From: Torreya grandis
Lineage: Eukaryota > Streptophyta > Pinopsida > Cupressales > Taxaceae
Reading direction: 5' to 3'
Assembly (NCBI GenBank): GCA_037957365.1
Contig: JARHVA010000397.1
Span: forward strand, 3,168,501 to 3,232,500
DNA length: 64,000 nucleotides
Position numbers and translations under genes: made by a program. The notes beneath the pieces are model-generated. The model saw only the letters and a list, made by a program, of their open reading frames with translations. It did not search any database and was not told the DNA's origin. Shown one piece after another: positions 33,466 to 45,382 of the stretch (its first letter is position 1; the number at the start of each line of letters is the position of its first letter).

Positions 33466-34623
33466 TATTAGGAACCCGTGGAAGCACAATTGATTACCAT
33501 ATACAAGCCACTTAAGATGCGAAATTAAACCAGAAGTAACAAGTAACTAGAAACCAGAAACAACATAGAATATGAGAGACAATACACAACTTGTATTAAT
33601 ACTCATCCAGAAAAGAATACAATAAATAAGATGCCACTTCTTCTTCACACCTCTTAGAGGCTTCCCACACCTCAAGTGTATAGTAATTCTTTCCTCAAAG
33701 CTCTCTCTCTTATAGTCCCAACACACAACTCAAACATAGAGTTGGTGTTCACCTCTAACCAGTCAGTATCCACTACTACCAGTTCACCAGTGCTCCACGC
33801 ACTCCACAAGTGCTCCACACACTCCAAGTACACAATCATACTTCAAGTATATCTCTCAAGAACTGCAACAACCTGCAACCCAAATGATCTTACTTATGGA
33901 AGGAACTACCTTGCCTTCCTCTTTGCTCTCCAATCGAGTACACACCGTACTCCAAGTAGATCCTGCCTGATCTTGCTCCCTATTGTGTTGTTGTCACCTT
34001 GATTCTACTGCCACCTACAGATCAACCTAGTTCTACACACCTGCAAAACTTGCACACGCATACACCTGCAGATCAATGATCTTACTTACCATGTAGATCT
34101 CCAAACATGGCCTTGCACACCTACTGACCAAGATCCTACATACATGAAGAACCCTTCTGATTCTCCAAAACCAGCACCCACACTTGGCACTGTTGTGGAA
34201 CTAGGAGGAACACCCTTGCTCACTTCACACACAGAAGGAGCTAACTTTGCTCAACTCAAACTAGAACACTTTTCAATACAACCTATGAGTCTCTTAAATA
34301 TATCTCATGCAAACAATAATTAGACACCTAATTACAATAATTAGATCCACAGCTTCAAGTCTAAAATTGGCTCTTAACATGCAAACACTCGGTTAGTTAA
34401 CAAACTATTCGTAACACTCACAATTCTAAACTGCACAGGCAATCGACGTCAGTCCCTATCTACCTAGAGGTGACTAACACCAGCCGATCCTGATCGACGT
34501 CAGTTGCTCTTCCTGTCTAATCCTATCGACGTCAGTTGGCCTGACCAATGCTGGTGTCTGTGACACTTCAGCAACCTCCTCCAATGTCTGCATCAGTGAA
34601 GCTTTTAGCTCCACAACCTAACA
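33466..34623 (-). repeat. 5' LTR of a second Copia family, body missing
   Basis: On the minus strand the LTR starts TGTTAGGTTGTGGAGC and continues AAAAGCTTCAC, almost the same as the start of the young Copia LTR. Otherwise it is longer (1158 bp) and divergent. It ends near CCTAATA (expected CCTAACA) beside the primer site. It contains three ATCGACGTCAG motifs. No Copia ORF or second LTR is found to the left, so the element is truncated. The plus-strand ORF 33676-34002 is an antisense artefact. Confidence 0.85.
34442..34538 (-). promoter_or_regulatory. Three GACGTC motifs in the U3 of the second Copia LTR
   Basis: ATCGACGTCAG occurs at 34442, 34493 and 34525 on the plus strand (CTGACGTCGAT on the minus strand). 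Weaker relatives lie between and beside them. The position, near the LTR start, is the same as for the array in the young Copia LTR. Confidence 0.6.
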
Positions 34624-34838
34624 ATTTTTTTAACTATAAGATGGGTTTCATTAATCATTGAATTATGGATAACATGGACCTTATTAGATGGAAATTATTT
34701 ATCACCCTCCTTAGGGTTAGAAGGAGGAAGAGGATCCTTTTTATCCATTATAAATTTTCCAAACACTAATATGTGAATATAGAATGTGAGACATATGAAT
34801 GATGTCAATTATGGTTGCACAAGAAGAATTATCAGTTT
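34624..34838 (-). other. Leader of element III
   Basis: Short stretch between the Copia LTR and the primer site of element III. Nothing coding seen. Confidence 0.4.
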
Positions 34839-34847
34839 GGTTCACCA
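34839..34847 (-). other. Primer binding site of element III (TGGTGAACC on minus strand)
   Basis: The plus strand reads GGTTCACCA, then AA and the TG end of the LTR. It is the same 9-mer and the same two-base spacing as in element II. Confidence 0.75.
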
Positions 34848-34849
34848 AA

Positions 34850-35412
34850 TGTTTAAATATTTTTTATAATTTTAGGGTTAGGGGGATAATAGATTAATAA
34901 AACTAATGACTAATTTATTCAAAAAATATATGAATTAAATAATTTACATTCAAAATATTTTGACATGATGTTGAATTATGAAAGTATGTTAAATATAAAT
35001 GTATAGTGTCAAATGGTAATTTAAATGTAGTGACACTAAGAAGAAATAATACTTATATTTTTTATTAATGCTTAGGATTATCTAGTAGATTTAGGTACAA
35101 TATAATATAGTATGATGATTCACATTAATTCAACATATTCTAAATATGTGTTTTATGTCAACCTAAACATTACCATCAGGATTTAGACCCTATTGTCAAC
35201 ACTTATGTCTTGAATTCAAATACTTTATCTAGTAAAAAATACAAGTCATTTCCTAGAGTGACCAACTATGAATATTATGTTTCAATATATAACATATTAT
35301 CAACTTGAATTTCTTCCATGGGTTCTAGATATTAGTGTTTTTCTCAAAACCCTAAGTCCTCCAACTTGGGCATACCACTTTGTAAAATAGAGGCTACTTG
35401 GCTCAAGTGAAG
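34850..35412 (-). repeat. 5' LTR of element III, left part (split by element V)
   Basis: It matches 29143-29713. The right part of the same LTR is at 41390-42145. Confidence 0.75.
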
Positions 35413-36846
35413 TGATGTAGGAGCATTAATTTTAGTTTTTAATATTTTCAATTTTGGTCTTGAATAGGTTTATGATGTCACATTTTGTCTATTTGAATAT
35501 TTTCCATGCTTCATTTTGCCTTTTTTTGATAATTCTAGCTTGTTTTCAATTTTCCCATCAAAACTAAAAATTTGAATTTTTTTAATGTGTTTAAGGTGAT
35601 TTTGAAGTTTTAATCACATCCTAGTGAATTTTTTGGTCATTATCATTAATTAAGGAGTCAATTAATGTCTATGACATGTTTATGAATAGTTAAAATGTCT
35701 TAACAAATAACTTCTTATGTCAAACTCAATCGAGGTTAAGTTTTGAATTGAGTTTAGGAATTAGGTAGATAATTTAGGAGTTTGAAATGAAGGAGTGAAT
35801 AATAATAAATATGAGTGAATGTATAATAAAATATTATATTAAAAACAATAAATAATATAAATAACACCAAGGTGAAAAAGAGAAGTCTGAAAATAGGATC
35901 TTGTGACAAAGTTGTGTAATACATTTTATACCTAAAGCAATGAAAGAATGTCTCATTTAACTTACATGTTTAAAATTAAGTACAAAAATTAATTTAGTTT
36001 AATTTTATTTTAATTTTTAAATCATATTATTTCTTTTTAATGGTATTAATTCATGTTTTAGGTCTCAATATACAAGTACAAGTTTGGTACAATCAAGAAA
36101 GAGGGTTATAACAATCAAGGAAGTGGAATTTCATCATGTTTTAAGATTTATTAAGGTAAAAAAATTTATGTAAGAGTAATATAAATGTGTTTTGTACATT
36201 TTAAAATCATAAATAGTTAAAAAAATATCTTAAAATTTAATTTTCCCTTAAATTTGAGGTCTTAGCATGTACATGGTCAATTAGGGTTTTGAAGGACTAA
36301 ACCCTGTATAGCTTGAAAATAAACCTTAAAAATTCATGGAATTTTCTATATAGGTTTGTTAGGATTATTTTTAATGTTTTAATCAGTTTCAAGAATTTTT
36401 TATACCTATAACTCAAGGCATTAAAAAATCTTAGACTACAGGTCTAAAAAGGCCTATTTAAAGCACTAAAAACACTAAAATCATCATAACTTGAAAACTA
36501 TCTATCCAAATGCAATGAATTTTTTTATATAAATTTTAGGTTTTCATGTTTTTTAAAGGTTTTATTACATATATAAATAATTTTATTAATTAAAATTAGT
36601 TTTTAGACCTAAAAATAAGGTCTAGAAGCCATGTTTTCACTTTTTCTTATATTTTCTAGTTTGAATGAAGATATAACCAAACATGGTGAGTTGAGATAAA
36701 ATATAATTAATATAAAATAAGATATTTAAGGATAAATATCCTTGTTTAGATAAGTATATCTAAATAAATTTGTAATAAGACTCTTTGTTTGGTTACAATT
36801 TGTAGTCAAGAAGGTATTAGGCTTGATCTTCCTTAATATCTCCACA
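35413..36846 (+). repeat. 5' LTR of element V
   Basis: It starts TGATGTAGGAGCATTAA and ends CTCCACA. It aligns with 39896-41389, with indels. Confidence 0.8.
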
Positions 36847-36851
36847 ATTTT

Positions 36852-36863
36852 TAGTATCAGAGT
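36852..36863 (+). other. Primer binding site of element V, tRNA-iMet type (worn)
   Basis: TTAGTATCAGAG-type site starting five bases after the LTR. It agrees with TGGTATCAGAGC apart from transitions, as usual for chromoviruses. Confidence 0.65.
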
Positions 36864-36960
36864 AGAATTTGGTTTAAATAAAAATTTAACTAAGGATAAA
36901 TATATTTCATTGATAATAGTAACATCAGGTTGTGAAAAATAAATCTGTAAGAAGTGCAAA

Positions 36961-38012
36961 ATGACACCTAGAGGAGCAGTTAGAGGTGGTGTTAGAGGAG
37001 GTCCAAGAAGACAACCAAGAGATGTATTACTGGAAGAGATGAGAAATTTTCAAGCATGTTTAGAGGAAATATAAATTTATAAAATAAGAGGTGTAATGAT
37101 AGGTTATGTGATTGATAGAGATGACTAACCATAAGAAGAGATTTTAGAAGAAGAAGACTAAGAAGAAGAGGAAAGAATGGAGGAAATAATCTTAAAAATA
37201 ATCATATGAGTAGGTTCCAAGCCTAAATTGGAGGTTATATTATATGGAGGTATCCTAAATTTTGAATAAATTAAATGGACAAATACTTTGATTATGAATG
37301 AATAGTTGAAGATAAGAAGGTCAAATTTGTTTGTAATAGTTTGAAGGGACATGCATCTCTTTGGTAGGATAATGTCAAAGATGAATAATGAAAACATGTA
37401 AAGAGAAAATCATGAAATGAGACATAATGATAGAAAAAATCAAATAAAATTCATGCCAATGGATTATCAAACAATTTTTTTTAATAAACTCCAAAACTTG
37501 AAATAAAAAGACATGAGTATAAATGATTACACTAAAGAATTATACAAGTTTACAATCAGAGCTAAACATGGAAAAAAAGATGTTGAGAAAATATCAAGGT
37601 ATATCAATGGTTTGAGATTAAATATTCATGATGAAATTAGTTTTTTATTTCCAAGATCAATGCAACAGGATTATCAGTTTTATCTCAAGGTAGAAGAGAA
37701 GTTGGCTAGAAGACAAACTCATCAATCTAGAGGAGGAGACAAAAATTTCAGAGTTAAAGGATATCAAGGTGGTAGAAGTTAATTTTAGGTACATAATGAA
37801 TAAGAAACCAAAATTCAAGGTCAAAATAATAATACAATAGGAGGATATTCATCCAAAATAAGGACATATACAAGAGGTATAGGATAAGGGTTTTGGGTGA
37901 AATGTTTTAAATGTAATAGATATATTGGACATAGGTCATATGAATGTCCTAGGAATCTTAAAACAATCCATATAAGAACTAAAGTTCGAAATCAAATTGC
38001 TCAATCTGAATA
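36961..38012 (+). pseudogene. Chromovirus gag remnant (element V)
   Basis: The reading starts at ATG 36961 (MTPRGAVRGGVRGGPRRQPR) and continues through stops and frameshifts. Landmarks are LKGHASLWWDNVKDE-like sequence near 37.34 kb, KDMSINDYTKELYKFTIRA at 37.51 kb, and RYINGLRLNIHDEISF followed by KVEEKLARR (open at 37513-37782). A CCHC knuckle of the type CFKCNRYIGHRSYECP follows near 37.9 kb; it seems to have one extra residue between the second Cys and the His. This is the Gag of chromovirus Ty3/gypsy elements, which packages genomic RNA. At least seven stops block translation. Confidence 0.8.
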
Positions 38013-38149
38013 ATAAAGTGTAAGATCATCATCATATGTAGAAGAACCTAAAGTAGGAGATTCATTATTGATGAAAATAATATTGTTAAATTCAAATAAA
38101 GAGGTGAAGGAACCAACCCAAAGGAATAAATTATTTATAACTATATGAA

Positions 38150-38560
38150 AAGCCAACTGTAAGTTTTGAAAAGTTATCATTGATAGTGGTAATACTGATA
38201 ATTCGGTTTCTTCAGAAATGGTTGAAAAACTAGGATTGAAAATATTGATGCATCCTACACCATATAAATTATCTTGGCTTCAAAAAGGACATCAAGTATT
38301 AGTCAGTGAGTAATGTAAGGTTGATTTTTAGGTTGGTAACTATAAGGATGAAGTATTTTTTGACATTATGACTATGGATGTTTGCCATGTGTTATTGGTT
38401 AGACCTTATAATTTTAATAGTAGGATTATACATGATGGAAGGAATAAAACCTATAGATTGGAAAAGGATGGTAAAAATCATACTTTGAGACCATTGAATA
38501 GTGAGAGGAAAATAATTCTTGAAACTGATAAAATAAGAAGAGGTTGGTCGTGCATTGATT
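38150..38560 (+). pseudogene. Retropepsin remnant (element V)
   Basis: The reading gives IDSGNTDNSVSSEMVEKLGL, then PYKLSWLQKGHQVLV, a stop, CKVDF, YKDEVFFDIMTMDVCHVLLV and RPYNFN. The active-site Asp is preserved in DSG. The flap-side motif is RPYN rather than GRPW. Two or more stops interrupt it. Clear match to chromovirus proteases. Confidence 0.8.
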
Positions 38561-38569
38561 GTTAAGACT

Positions 38570-38824
38570 AAGATATTCATTATAACTACTAAGTTGGCTG
38601 ATTTTCTATTGAAAATTCATGATTTGTTGGATATTTATGTCGATATAGTGGTTTATGAGTTTCCTAATAATTTTTTATCAATGAAGATCATAATCCATTA
38701 TGTGGATTTAATTTTAGGAGCTAGTTTTTCAAACAAAATAGCCTATAGAATTAAACTTAAGGAGAATGAAGAGATCAAAAGGAAAGTACAAGAATTATTA
38801 CATGAAAGTAACCAATTAAAGTAA
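38570..38824 (+). pseudogene. N-terminal edge of RT (element V), then a deletion
   Basis: The reading contains DIYVDIVVYEFPNNF, then HYVDLILGASFSNKIAYRI, and KENEEIKRKVQELL. This is the segment just before the RT palm in gypsy polyproteins. The catalytic part, RNase H, integrase and chromodomain are absent downstream. Confidence 0.75.
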
Positions 38825-39895
38825 GTTTCCATAAAAGGTGATAGGATATGAAATTTTCCATGTGATTAGATCAAATATATTTTGAAAATTATCAAAGAGA
38901 ATCATGTGAATGGGGATAAAAATTTGTCTTGAAGGACAACAAGAGAATGAGGTTCTCATGTGAAGATCCCAAAACTAATTTTAAAAATAACAAGTAAAAA
39001 TAAAGTTATTATTATCCCATAGAGGAAGAAGTTATCATGAAAGATAAGATAAAAGTGATAGAGTTGGAGAAACAAAATGGCATCTGTGGAGAGTTTAAAA
39101 TTAATGAAAGGAGAATCCAAGTAGTTTTGCAAATTTCCATGAAGGTAATATAGAATATAGAAGTTGTACAAGCTAGTGTACACAATAAGATGATAGTGAA
39201 AGATAAAATATGTAAATGATATGAATTCAAAGATATATATGAGGAGAAGACAACCTTGGAGATGTTTGATATGAATCATTAAATATCTATTCGCATGGTG
39301 TTAGTAAAGAGTTAAAAAACATATCTTTGAATCATGATAATGTGGTTGGAGTATTTTTGGGAGCTATTGATTCCATTAATGTGTTTTTTTGATGTGTATA
39401 TACAACAATAGGGTAGAGGTAAAATAAAATAAATAAGTGTGGTTTAATTTATCATGCTCATATATACGAGAAGTAAAGTGAAGTGATATGACAATAAGAT
39501 ATTATTGCTAATTATTGTAACAATATAGGAGTGTCTTTAATAGTTATAGAGCTAGTTGGTATGGATATGGAACTAGTAGAGGAGTGTCTTCAGATTAAAA
39601 TATAGATAAAATAGAGTGATAAATGATGGTAAAATAATTTTCTCAAGAGGACATACAAGATGGAGTTCATTTGCAGTAGCTAGAGGTGGGAGAAACAACT
39701 CTCACAAGGACAAGTGAAAGATACTAGAAAGATTATGAATTGATAATTTTAATGTGGCATACCTCTATAATTAAAGAGTAAAATTAGACACATAAAAATC
39801 ACCTTCAAATTTTGATGAATAGGTCATTTATTAAGATAAGAATTGAAGACATCATGAAGAAGATGTCATGAATACTTTTTGTACTCAAGAAGCCT
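38825..39895 (+). other. Unrecognised ~1.07 kb in place of the missing pol of element V
   Basis: Neither strand shows RT, integrase or chromodomain motifs. The plus strand has hydrophilic, Lys/Glu-rich patches (KIKVIELEKQNGI near 39.05 kb) broken by stops. The minus-strand ORFs 38956-39279 and 39012-39230 are their hydrophobic shadows. This may be filler from an unequal exchange, or worn 3' UTR. Confidence 0.35.
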
Positions 39896-41389
39896 GATGT
39901 ATGAGCATTAGCTTTAATTTTTTTTCTATAAATTTTGGTATTGAAGAGGTTTAGGAGGTCATATTTTGTCTAGTTGAAGATTTTACATGATTTTTTTTTC
40001 CTTTTTTTGATCATTCTATCTTGTTATCAAATTTCCCAACAAAACTAAAAATTTTAATTTTTTGAATGTGTTTAAGGTTTTTTTTTAAGTTTTACTAATA
40101 TACTAGTGAGTTTTTTGGTCATGATCCTTCATTAATGGGTTAATTAATATCTATTACGTGTTTATTAATATTTAAAATTTATTAAAACATAATAAATTAT
40201 GTCAAATTCAATCAAGGTTAAGACTTGGGTTAAGTTTAGGAAGTTAGTTAGATAGCTTAGAAGTTTATACTAAAGGAGTGAAGAAGAGGAGAGATATGAG
40301 TGCATGGAAAGAAAAAGAGGAGATTAAAAACAATAAAATAATATCAATAAAAAAATATAAATAAAATATGAGATGAATTTAGTTAGATAGATGACGAGTG
40401 TAAAAGATAAGAAGACTGAAAATAAGGCCTTGTGACAAAGTTGTGTATTACATTTTGTACTGAAAATAATGAATTAATGCTTCATTTGAGTTCCATGTTC
40501 AAAATTCAATATAAAAATTCATTTAATTTAATTTTATTATTATTTTTATATAATATTATTTATTTTTAAGGTTATTCAAGTTTTAGGTCTTAATATATAA
40601 TTACATGTTTTCTACAGTCAGGGAGGGTTATAACAATCAAGGAAGTGGTCTTTCATCATGTTTTAAGATTGATGAAGGTGTTTAAGTGTGTTTAAAATTA
40701 ATATAAATATTTTTTTTACATTTTAAAATCATAAATATTCAAAAACATATATTAAAATTTAAATTTCCTTTAAATTTGAGCTCTCAGCCTATATAAAGTC
40801 AGCTAGGGTTTTCAAGGACTAAAACCTCTATAACTTGAAAAATAACCTTTTAAAATTACATGATTTTTTTTAAATTTGTGTGTTAGGATGTTTTTTAAGG
40901 TTTAACATTATTTTCAATAATTTTATATTCATACAACTCAATATATTCAAAAATATTAGATTGTGGGTCTAAAAGTAGGCCTATTTAGAGCACTAGAAGC
41001 TCTAAAACCATCATAACTTGAAAATAACATATCCAAATTATATTAAACTTTTTAGAGAGGTGAATGAAGTTAAATTTGATTATTTAAAGTTGGATTCAAT
41101 ATTTTACTAAACAAATAGAGAGTATTATTAAATAAACTTGGTTTGTAGACCTAGAAATAAGGTCTAGAAACCCTATTTTCAAATTTTAGTTTATTTTCTA
41201 GTTTGAATGAAGGTGTAACCCAAAATGGTGAGTTTATTAAACATATAATTAATATACAAGAGTATATTCAAGGATAAAACTCCTTGTTTATATAAATCTC
41301 TCTCAATAAAGTTACAAGAAGACTCTTTGCTTAGTTATAATTTTTAATCAAGAAGGTATTATGCATGATATTCCTTAATCTATCCATCA
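39896..41389 (+). repeat. 3' LTR of element V
   Basis: It starts TGATGTATGAGCATTAG and aligns with the 5' LTR, including the CACTAGAAGCTCTAAAACCATCATAACTTG-like internal region (near 40990; the 5' copy near 36460). It ends near CCATCA. Confidence 0.8.
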
Positions 41390-42145
41390 TGAATTTGATA
41401 TGAAATAAAATAAAACTATGTAAATTATTTCTTCCTACATATCCATAATATCCCAATAGGGTCTCAAAATAATATAGTTCTCTATATTATGTGGGATTGT
41501 GTGTGAATAATTATGCAATATGTTATATGTGAGTGCATATATTTATTTATCTTATAACTTAAAAAATATTTCTCATGGGTTTATATTTTAATTATTTATA
41601 GCTGTAATAATACTAATCCTATGACATATTTGTAAATATGAATGAATAGGGCAATAAAACTCAATTGTGAAAATGATTAAGTGTGATATTAATAGGTGTT
41701 TTCTTAGTAATTGTTATTTTTTATATATTTTTAGTGAATGACCTTTGAATTTTATTTATACCACACAATTTTTATTTTTACATGTCTAAATATTTGAAAT
41801 TTTAACCATTTTTAAGGTTTAGACACTAGCATCAAATTTGGGGCTCTATCATTGACACTAATTTCTTAATTTGGATGGCTGTGTCTAGGGGGTATAAAGT
41901 TGTTGAAGATATGTAACCAATAGAGTATGGTATAAATATAATTTTATGTATACTTTGGGTTATAGGTGATTTAGGTAATCAAAATATTAGGATCAGAATA
42001 TATGATAATCAATTAATCATAGTGAGATGGTGACCATGAGACTTTTAATAGTAGTAAGGTAAATAAATAAAGTTTGACCCATGAGTGATATCTTTAAATT
42101 TTAAAAGAGTATTTTATCAAATGTAATCATATTTTTGTGTCTAAA
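41390..42145 (-). repeat. 5' LTR of element III, right part
   Basis: It continues the match to 29713-30488 after the element V insertion, with blocks such as TGTGTGAATAATTATGCAAT and TTTTTAGTGAATGACCTTTG preserved. Confidence 0.75.
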
Positions 42146-43240
42146 AAATAGGGTCCTAGAAATGGAACCCAAAGGTTTCCACTATTTTCCTATCCAAACC
42201 CTAATGTTTTAAATATCTAAATAGTGTAATATTCTAAATGCATGTGAGCAATGTAATTAAATATCTCATAAAAACAATTTAGAGAAATAATATTATATCA
42301 ATTATGGCACAAACATTCACAATCACCATGGAATAATCAAACACACAAGCATGGAGGTCTCACCCAAATTGAACTAATAGCATAAAGAACCAATTAATTG
42401 ATTACTTGAATTCATCATATGCTTACACGTATAGATGAATTCTAAATTATCTATATGAATTTTTTAATACTAAAAATAAAAATAAATCCAACATTATTCA
42501 ATATATGTGCATATTACACACAAAAACTATCAATCAACATACATTTAAATTAGATTATAAGATAAGCAATCATTCATAGCACTGATAATAAAAAAATTCC
42601 CTTATATTCATGAATGGATTAGTATAAAATTCAAATTTATGTGTAAACCATTTAAATTTAATACATGTTCTATGTATTATGAATTTATACCACATAAACC
42701 TTTAACACTAATAAAACATACTCCTAGACTTTGATCACTCTAATGTCTCCTAAAGATGTAAAGTAATGATGATTTAAGTTATTCAATAAAAAATGATATT
42801 AAGGGTTTATATATATAATATTCTATAAAATACTTGACCATATCAATTGGAAATTGAGTATACTTAGATCCATTCTACATAACCTATAGTTTGGTTAGTT
42901 GTCATTGAGTTGTCACACACTTCAAATTTTCTAGAAGCTTATCCTTAAGACATATTTCCAATTATTATTTATTCTTGGTCTTGTGCCATCTAATAAAGTT
43001 TCACTAAAGGTGACACATATATTAATGTTCACCACTAATATGCACCTAATCCTCTTCTATAAAATTATCTAAATACCTTATAGATTCTATGAAAAACTAT
43101 TTATACTAGATGTATAACTAAGTTTAAATATCTCATGGATCTCATTATTCATGGAAATTTTGCTTGGACTTTACACCACCCAAAACATTTTATTTTTCTA
43201 TGGAAAACACTAGTCCATAAGCCTATCATTTTACTAAGGT
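42146..43240. other. Unassigned AT-rich sequence right of element III
   Basis: No coding motif, LTR edge or tandem repeat recognised. Confidence 0.35.
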
Positions 43241-44296
43241 TCTCTATATTTAGTATTAGGTGACATAATAGACCTTGGAGATGATAGATGTGAACCTTAG
43301 ACTTGCAGTCCTATTGTAAATGAATATGACCTTTGATCCTATTATGGATCTCTTGGTATTGGATTTGGTTCTCATATTTCATGTAGTATTTATTCATGGT
43401 GACCTAAAACATCTAAAGAAAGAGGAGGTGAACTACCCTACCAAGGTATACATTAAATCCAATGTTAACTTTTTTGTCAAGGAACTTATCATCTTAAAGG
43501 TAGTATACATACTTTGGGAGATCAGTAAAATTTCTTTCATATTGATAAATAAAACTAGCTCACTACTATTTTTCATGGATATCATCAATGCTATGATTCA
43601 CAAAATTCTATGTCATTTATTGTCCTTGAAATCCCTTTAGGAAATTCCCCCAGGTGAAGGCATAAATTTATAGGTTAATTTTTCTACTCCTCGTAATGCC
43701 ACTAGATGCTCATTAATATTCTCAATAGGTGAATCAAAAAATAATTCCCAAACATTTCTCTAGAAATAATGTATGAAAAAATAAAATAACTCAAAAAAGG
43801 GTGTATTCAAAAAGATCTTCATAGACTCACTAACCAAGACTTAAAATCATTTCCATTAATTGATCCTAAAAATAAGGGTGGATAAGGTCTTTAAAGTTCC
43901 TAAACCAAGTATATGATCTCATGTCTATGAGGTCAAAAAACATCAGGTGATCTTGCCATTTGCTAAACATGTACATTTACTTACTAAAAATGACATGAAT
44001 TTATCACTAACTGATAACCCCTATCTCTTGAAAATATCATGTACACCTCTCATAGAACCAAGACTCTCACTAGTATTATTATAAAAACTATGTAACATAA
44101 AATCTTCAGGAGAAAATTCCTTGGAACAATCACTCCTAGATAACCCTAATTAGTTGTTGTATCTCTTATATAATTTTAGATCTTCCCTCTTGGGTATCTC
44201 CTAGTGCTCATCATGCTTCTCACCCTAATTTTCATCCCACTACTTAACCCCAATGACTACCCTTTCATAGGTCTTATTCTTGGTGTAACCCATCAT
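43241..44296 (-). pseudogene. Unidentified minus-strand coding-like remnant
   Basis: From an ATG pair near 44296 the minus strand reads for about 350 codons with few stops: MGYTKNKTYERVVIGV, later SPEDFMLHSFYNNTSESLGS, MRGVHDIF, LSVSDKFMSFLVSKCTC, and near the end IENINEHLVALRGVEKL. The composition is protein-like and not low-complexity. I recognise no Gag, protease, RT, integrase or transposase motif. The worn tRNA-iMet primer site about 170 bp upstream (44464-44475, same strand) suggests an internal ORF of an LTR element. The plus-strand ORF 43320-43640 overlaps its 3' part and could instead be the real frame there. Confidence 0.35.
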
Positions 44297-44463
44297 GATA
44301 TTTTAATATGTGCTTGATGTTATATACATGCTCTATGTTATGCACGTTAATGCTTTATAAAACTATATGAAATATTACATAAGATGTAATGAAATTATTA
44401 TACTCAAGAAAAAAATGAAAGGTCAGAATAAAATATTTATAGATCTACCATTATATAAGCCAT

Positions 44464-44475
44464 GCTCTTATACCA
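44464..44475 (-). other. Probable tRNA-iMet-type primer site of an old minus-strand element
   Basis: The minus strand reads TGGTATAAGAGC, 11 of 12 matches to the usual site. The bases to its right (from 44478, TATCATGATAA) would be the end of the LTR. No second LTR was found. Confidence 0.45.
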
Positions 44476-44477
44476 AG

Positions 44478-45382
44478 TATCATGATAATAAAAATACACC
44501 CAAAATAAGGGGAAAATAGGGGATTTTTTTATAGTTTACACATTAAATTTAAACCATGCAAACAAATGAAGGCTAACATAATAACATAAGTGGATATATA
44601 GTAAATAAATTAGTAGCTAATCAAAACCATTAGTAAAAAAATAAATATATCATGCCTTTAGATAAAAAATGCCCCAAAGAATTAAATTAATTGACATGTC
44701 AATGCCAAAACCTCATATAGTTAAAATAAAAATAAAAAATTCTTAGGACATGATATGGCTAGGTAAGGTTGCTAATAGATATTGTGTCATTTTCCATCAT
44801 AAAGGAAGAATGATAAAGGATTAAGTAATGTTAATAGGTCTGATAATTAATTACATTTAATTAAAATAATATAAGGCATAAAATGGGGTTTAAAATGTAT
44901 TATGGTTCTCTATAATCTAACTTTAAGCTTACTTTCACTTTAATAATAAATTTATTCATGAATACACTAAAATTTGGTATTAGACACTTGGTAATGTCAA
45001 TTTTTACTTACCTTAACCTTACATGACTTGTCTGCACAAATATGCCACTTGCACACCATTCTCTCACATTTTCATGATTTGCATGGGTCTGACCTTCCTA
45101 ATTTTCTATCAATCACCTATAATAATTACCTTATATATGCTTAAACTATTCATTGTCCTAATAAAACCATATCTAGATCATCATAAAACTATTCATGTCT
45201 TTTAAACAAATCTAATTGACTCAAACACCTACATAATTTTATAAGTGTCAAACTTTAATGGACTTGTCTTCATGCCAATAATGATCAATTGTAAAATTAA
45301 AATCATCTTTATGGGTTGGCCCAAATGTTGCACATGTCGATTGTGTGATAAATTACCCAAAAAATCTCATATAAATACATAT
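44478..45382. other. Possible LTR of the old minus-strand element, otherwise unassigned
   Basis: It lies between the primer-like site and the start of element VI. No coding motif. The ORF at 45023-45205 looks like chance. Confidence 0.3.

Larger units (their letters stand above)
35413..41389 (+). mobile_element. Element V: chromovirus-type Ty3/gypsy element with deleted pol, inside an LTR of element III
   Basis: Direct repeats 35413-36846 and 39896-41389 both start TGATGTA and include matching internal blocks. They flank a gag-protease-RT start of chromovirus type. The flanks TGAAG and TGAAT agree with a 5-bp target duplication, and the unsplit copy of the target (AAGTGAATTTT) survives at 29713. 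Most of RT, RNase H and integrase is missing, so the element cannot move on its own. Confidence 0.85.

Noticed and set aside
33676..34002. 108-codon plus-strand ORF
   Set aside because: It lies wholly within the minus-strand Copia LTR at 33466-34623.
33466..34623. Calling this a solo LTR
   Set aside because: A perfect primer site adjoins it, so internal sequence is attached, and no matching 5-bp target duplication is seen at its two ends (CCAAC and ATTTT).
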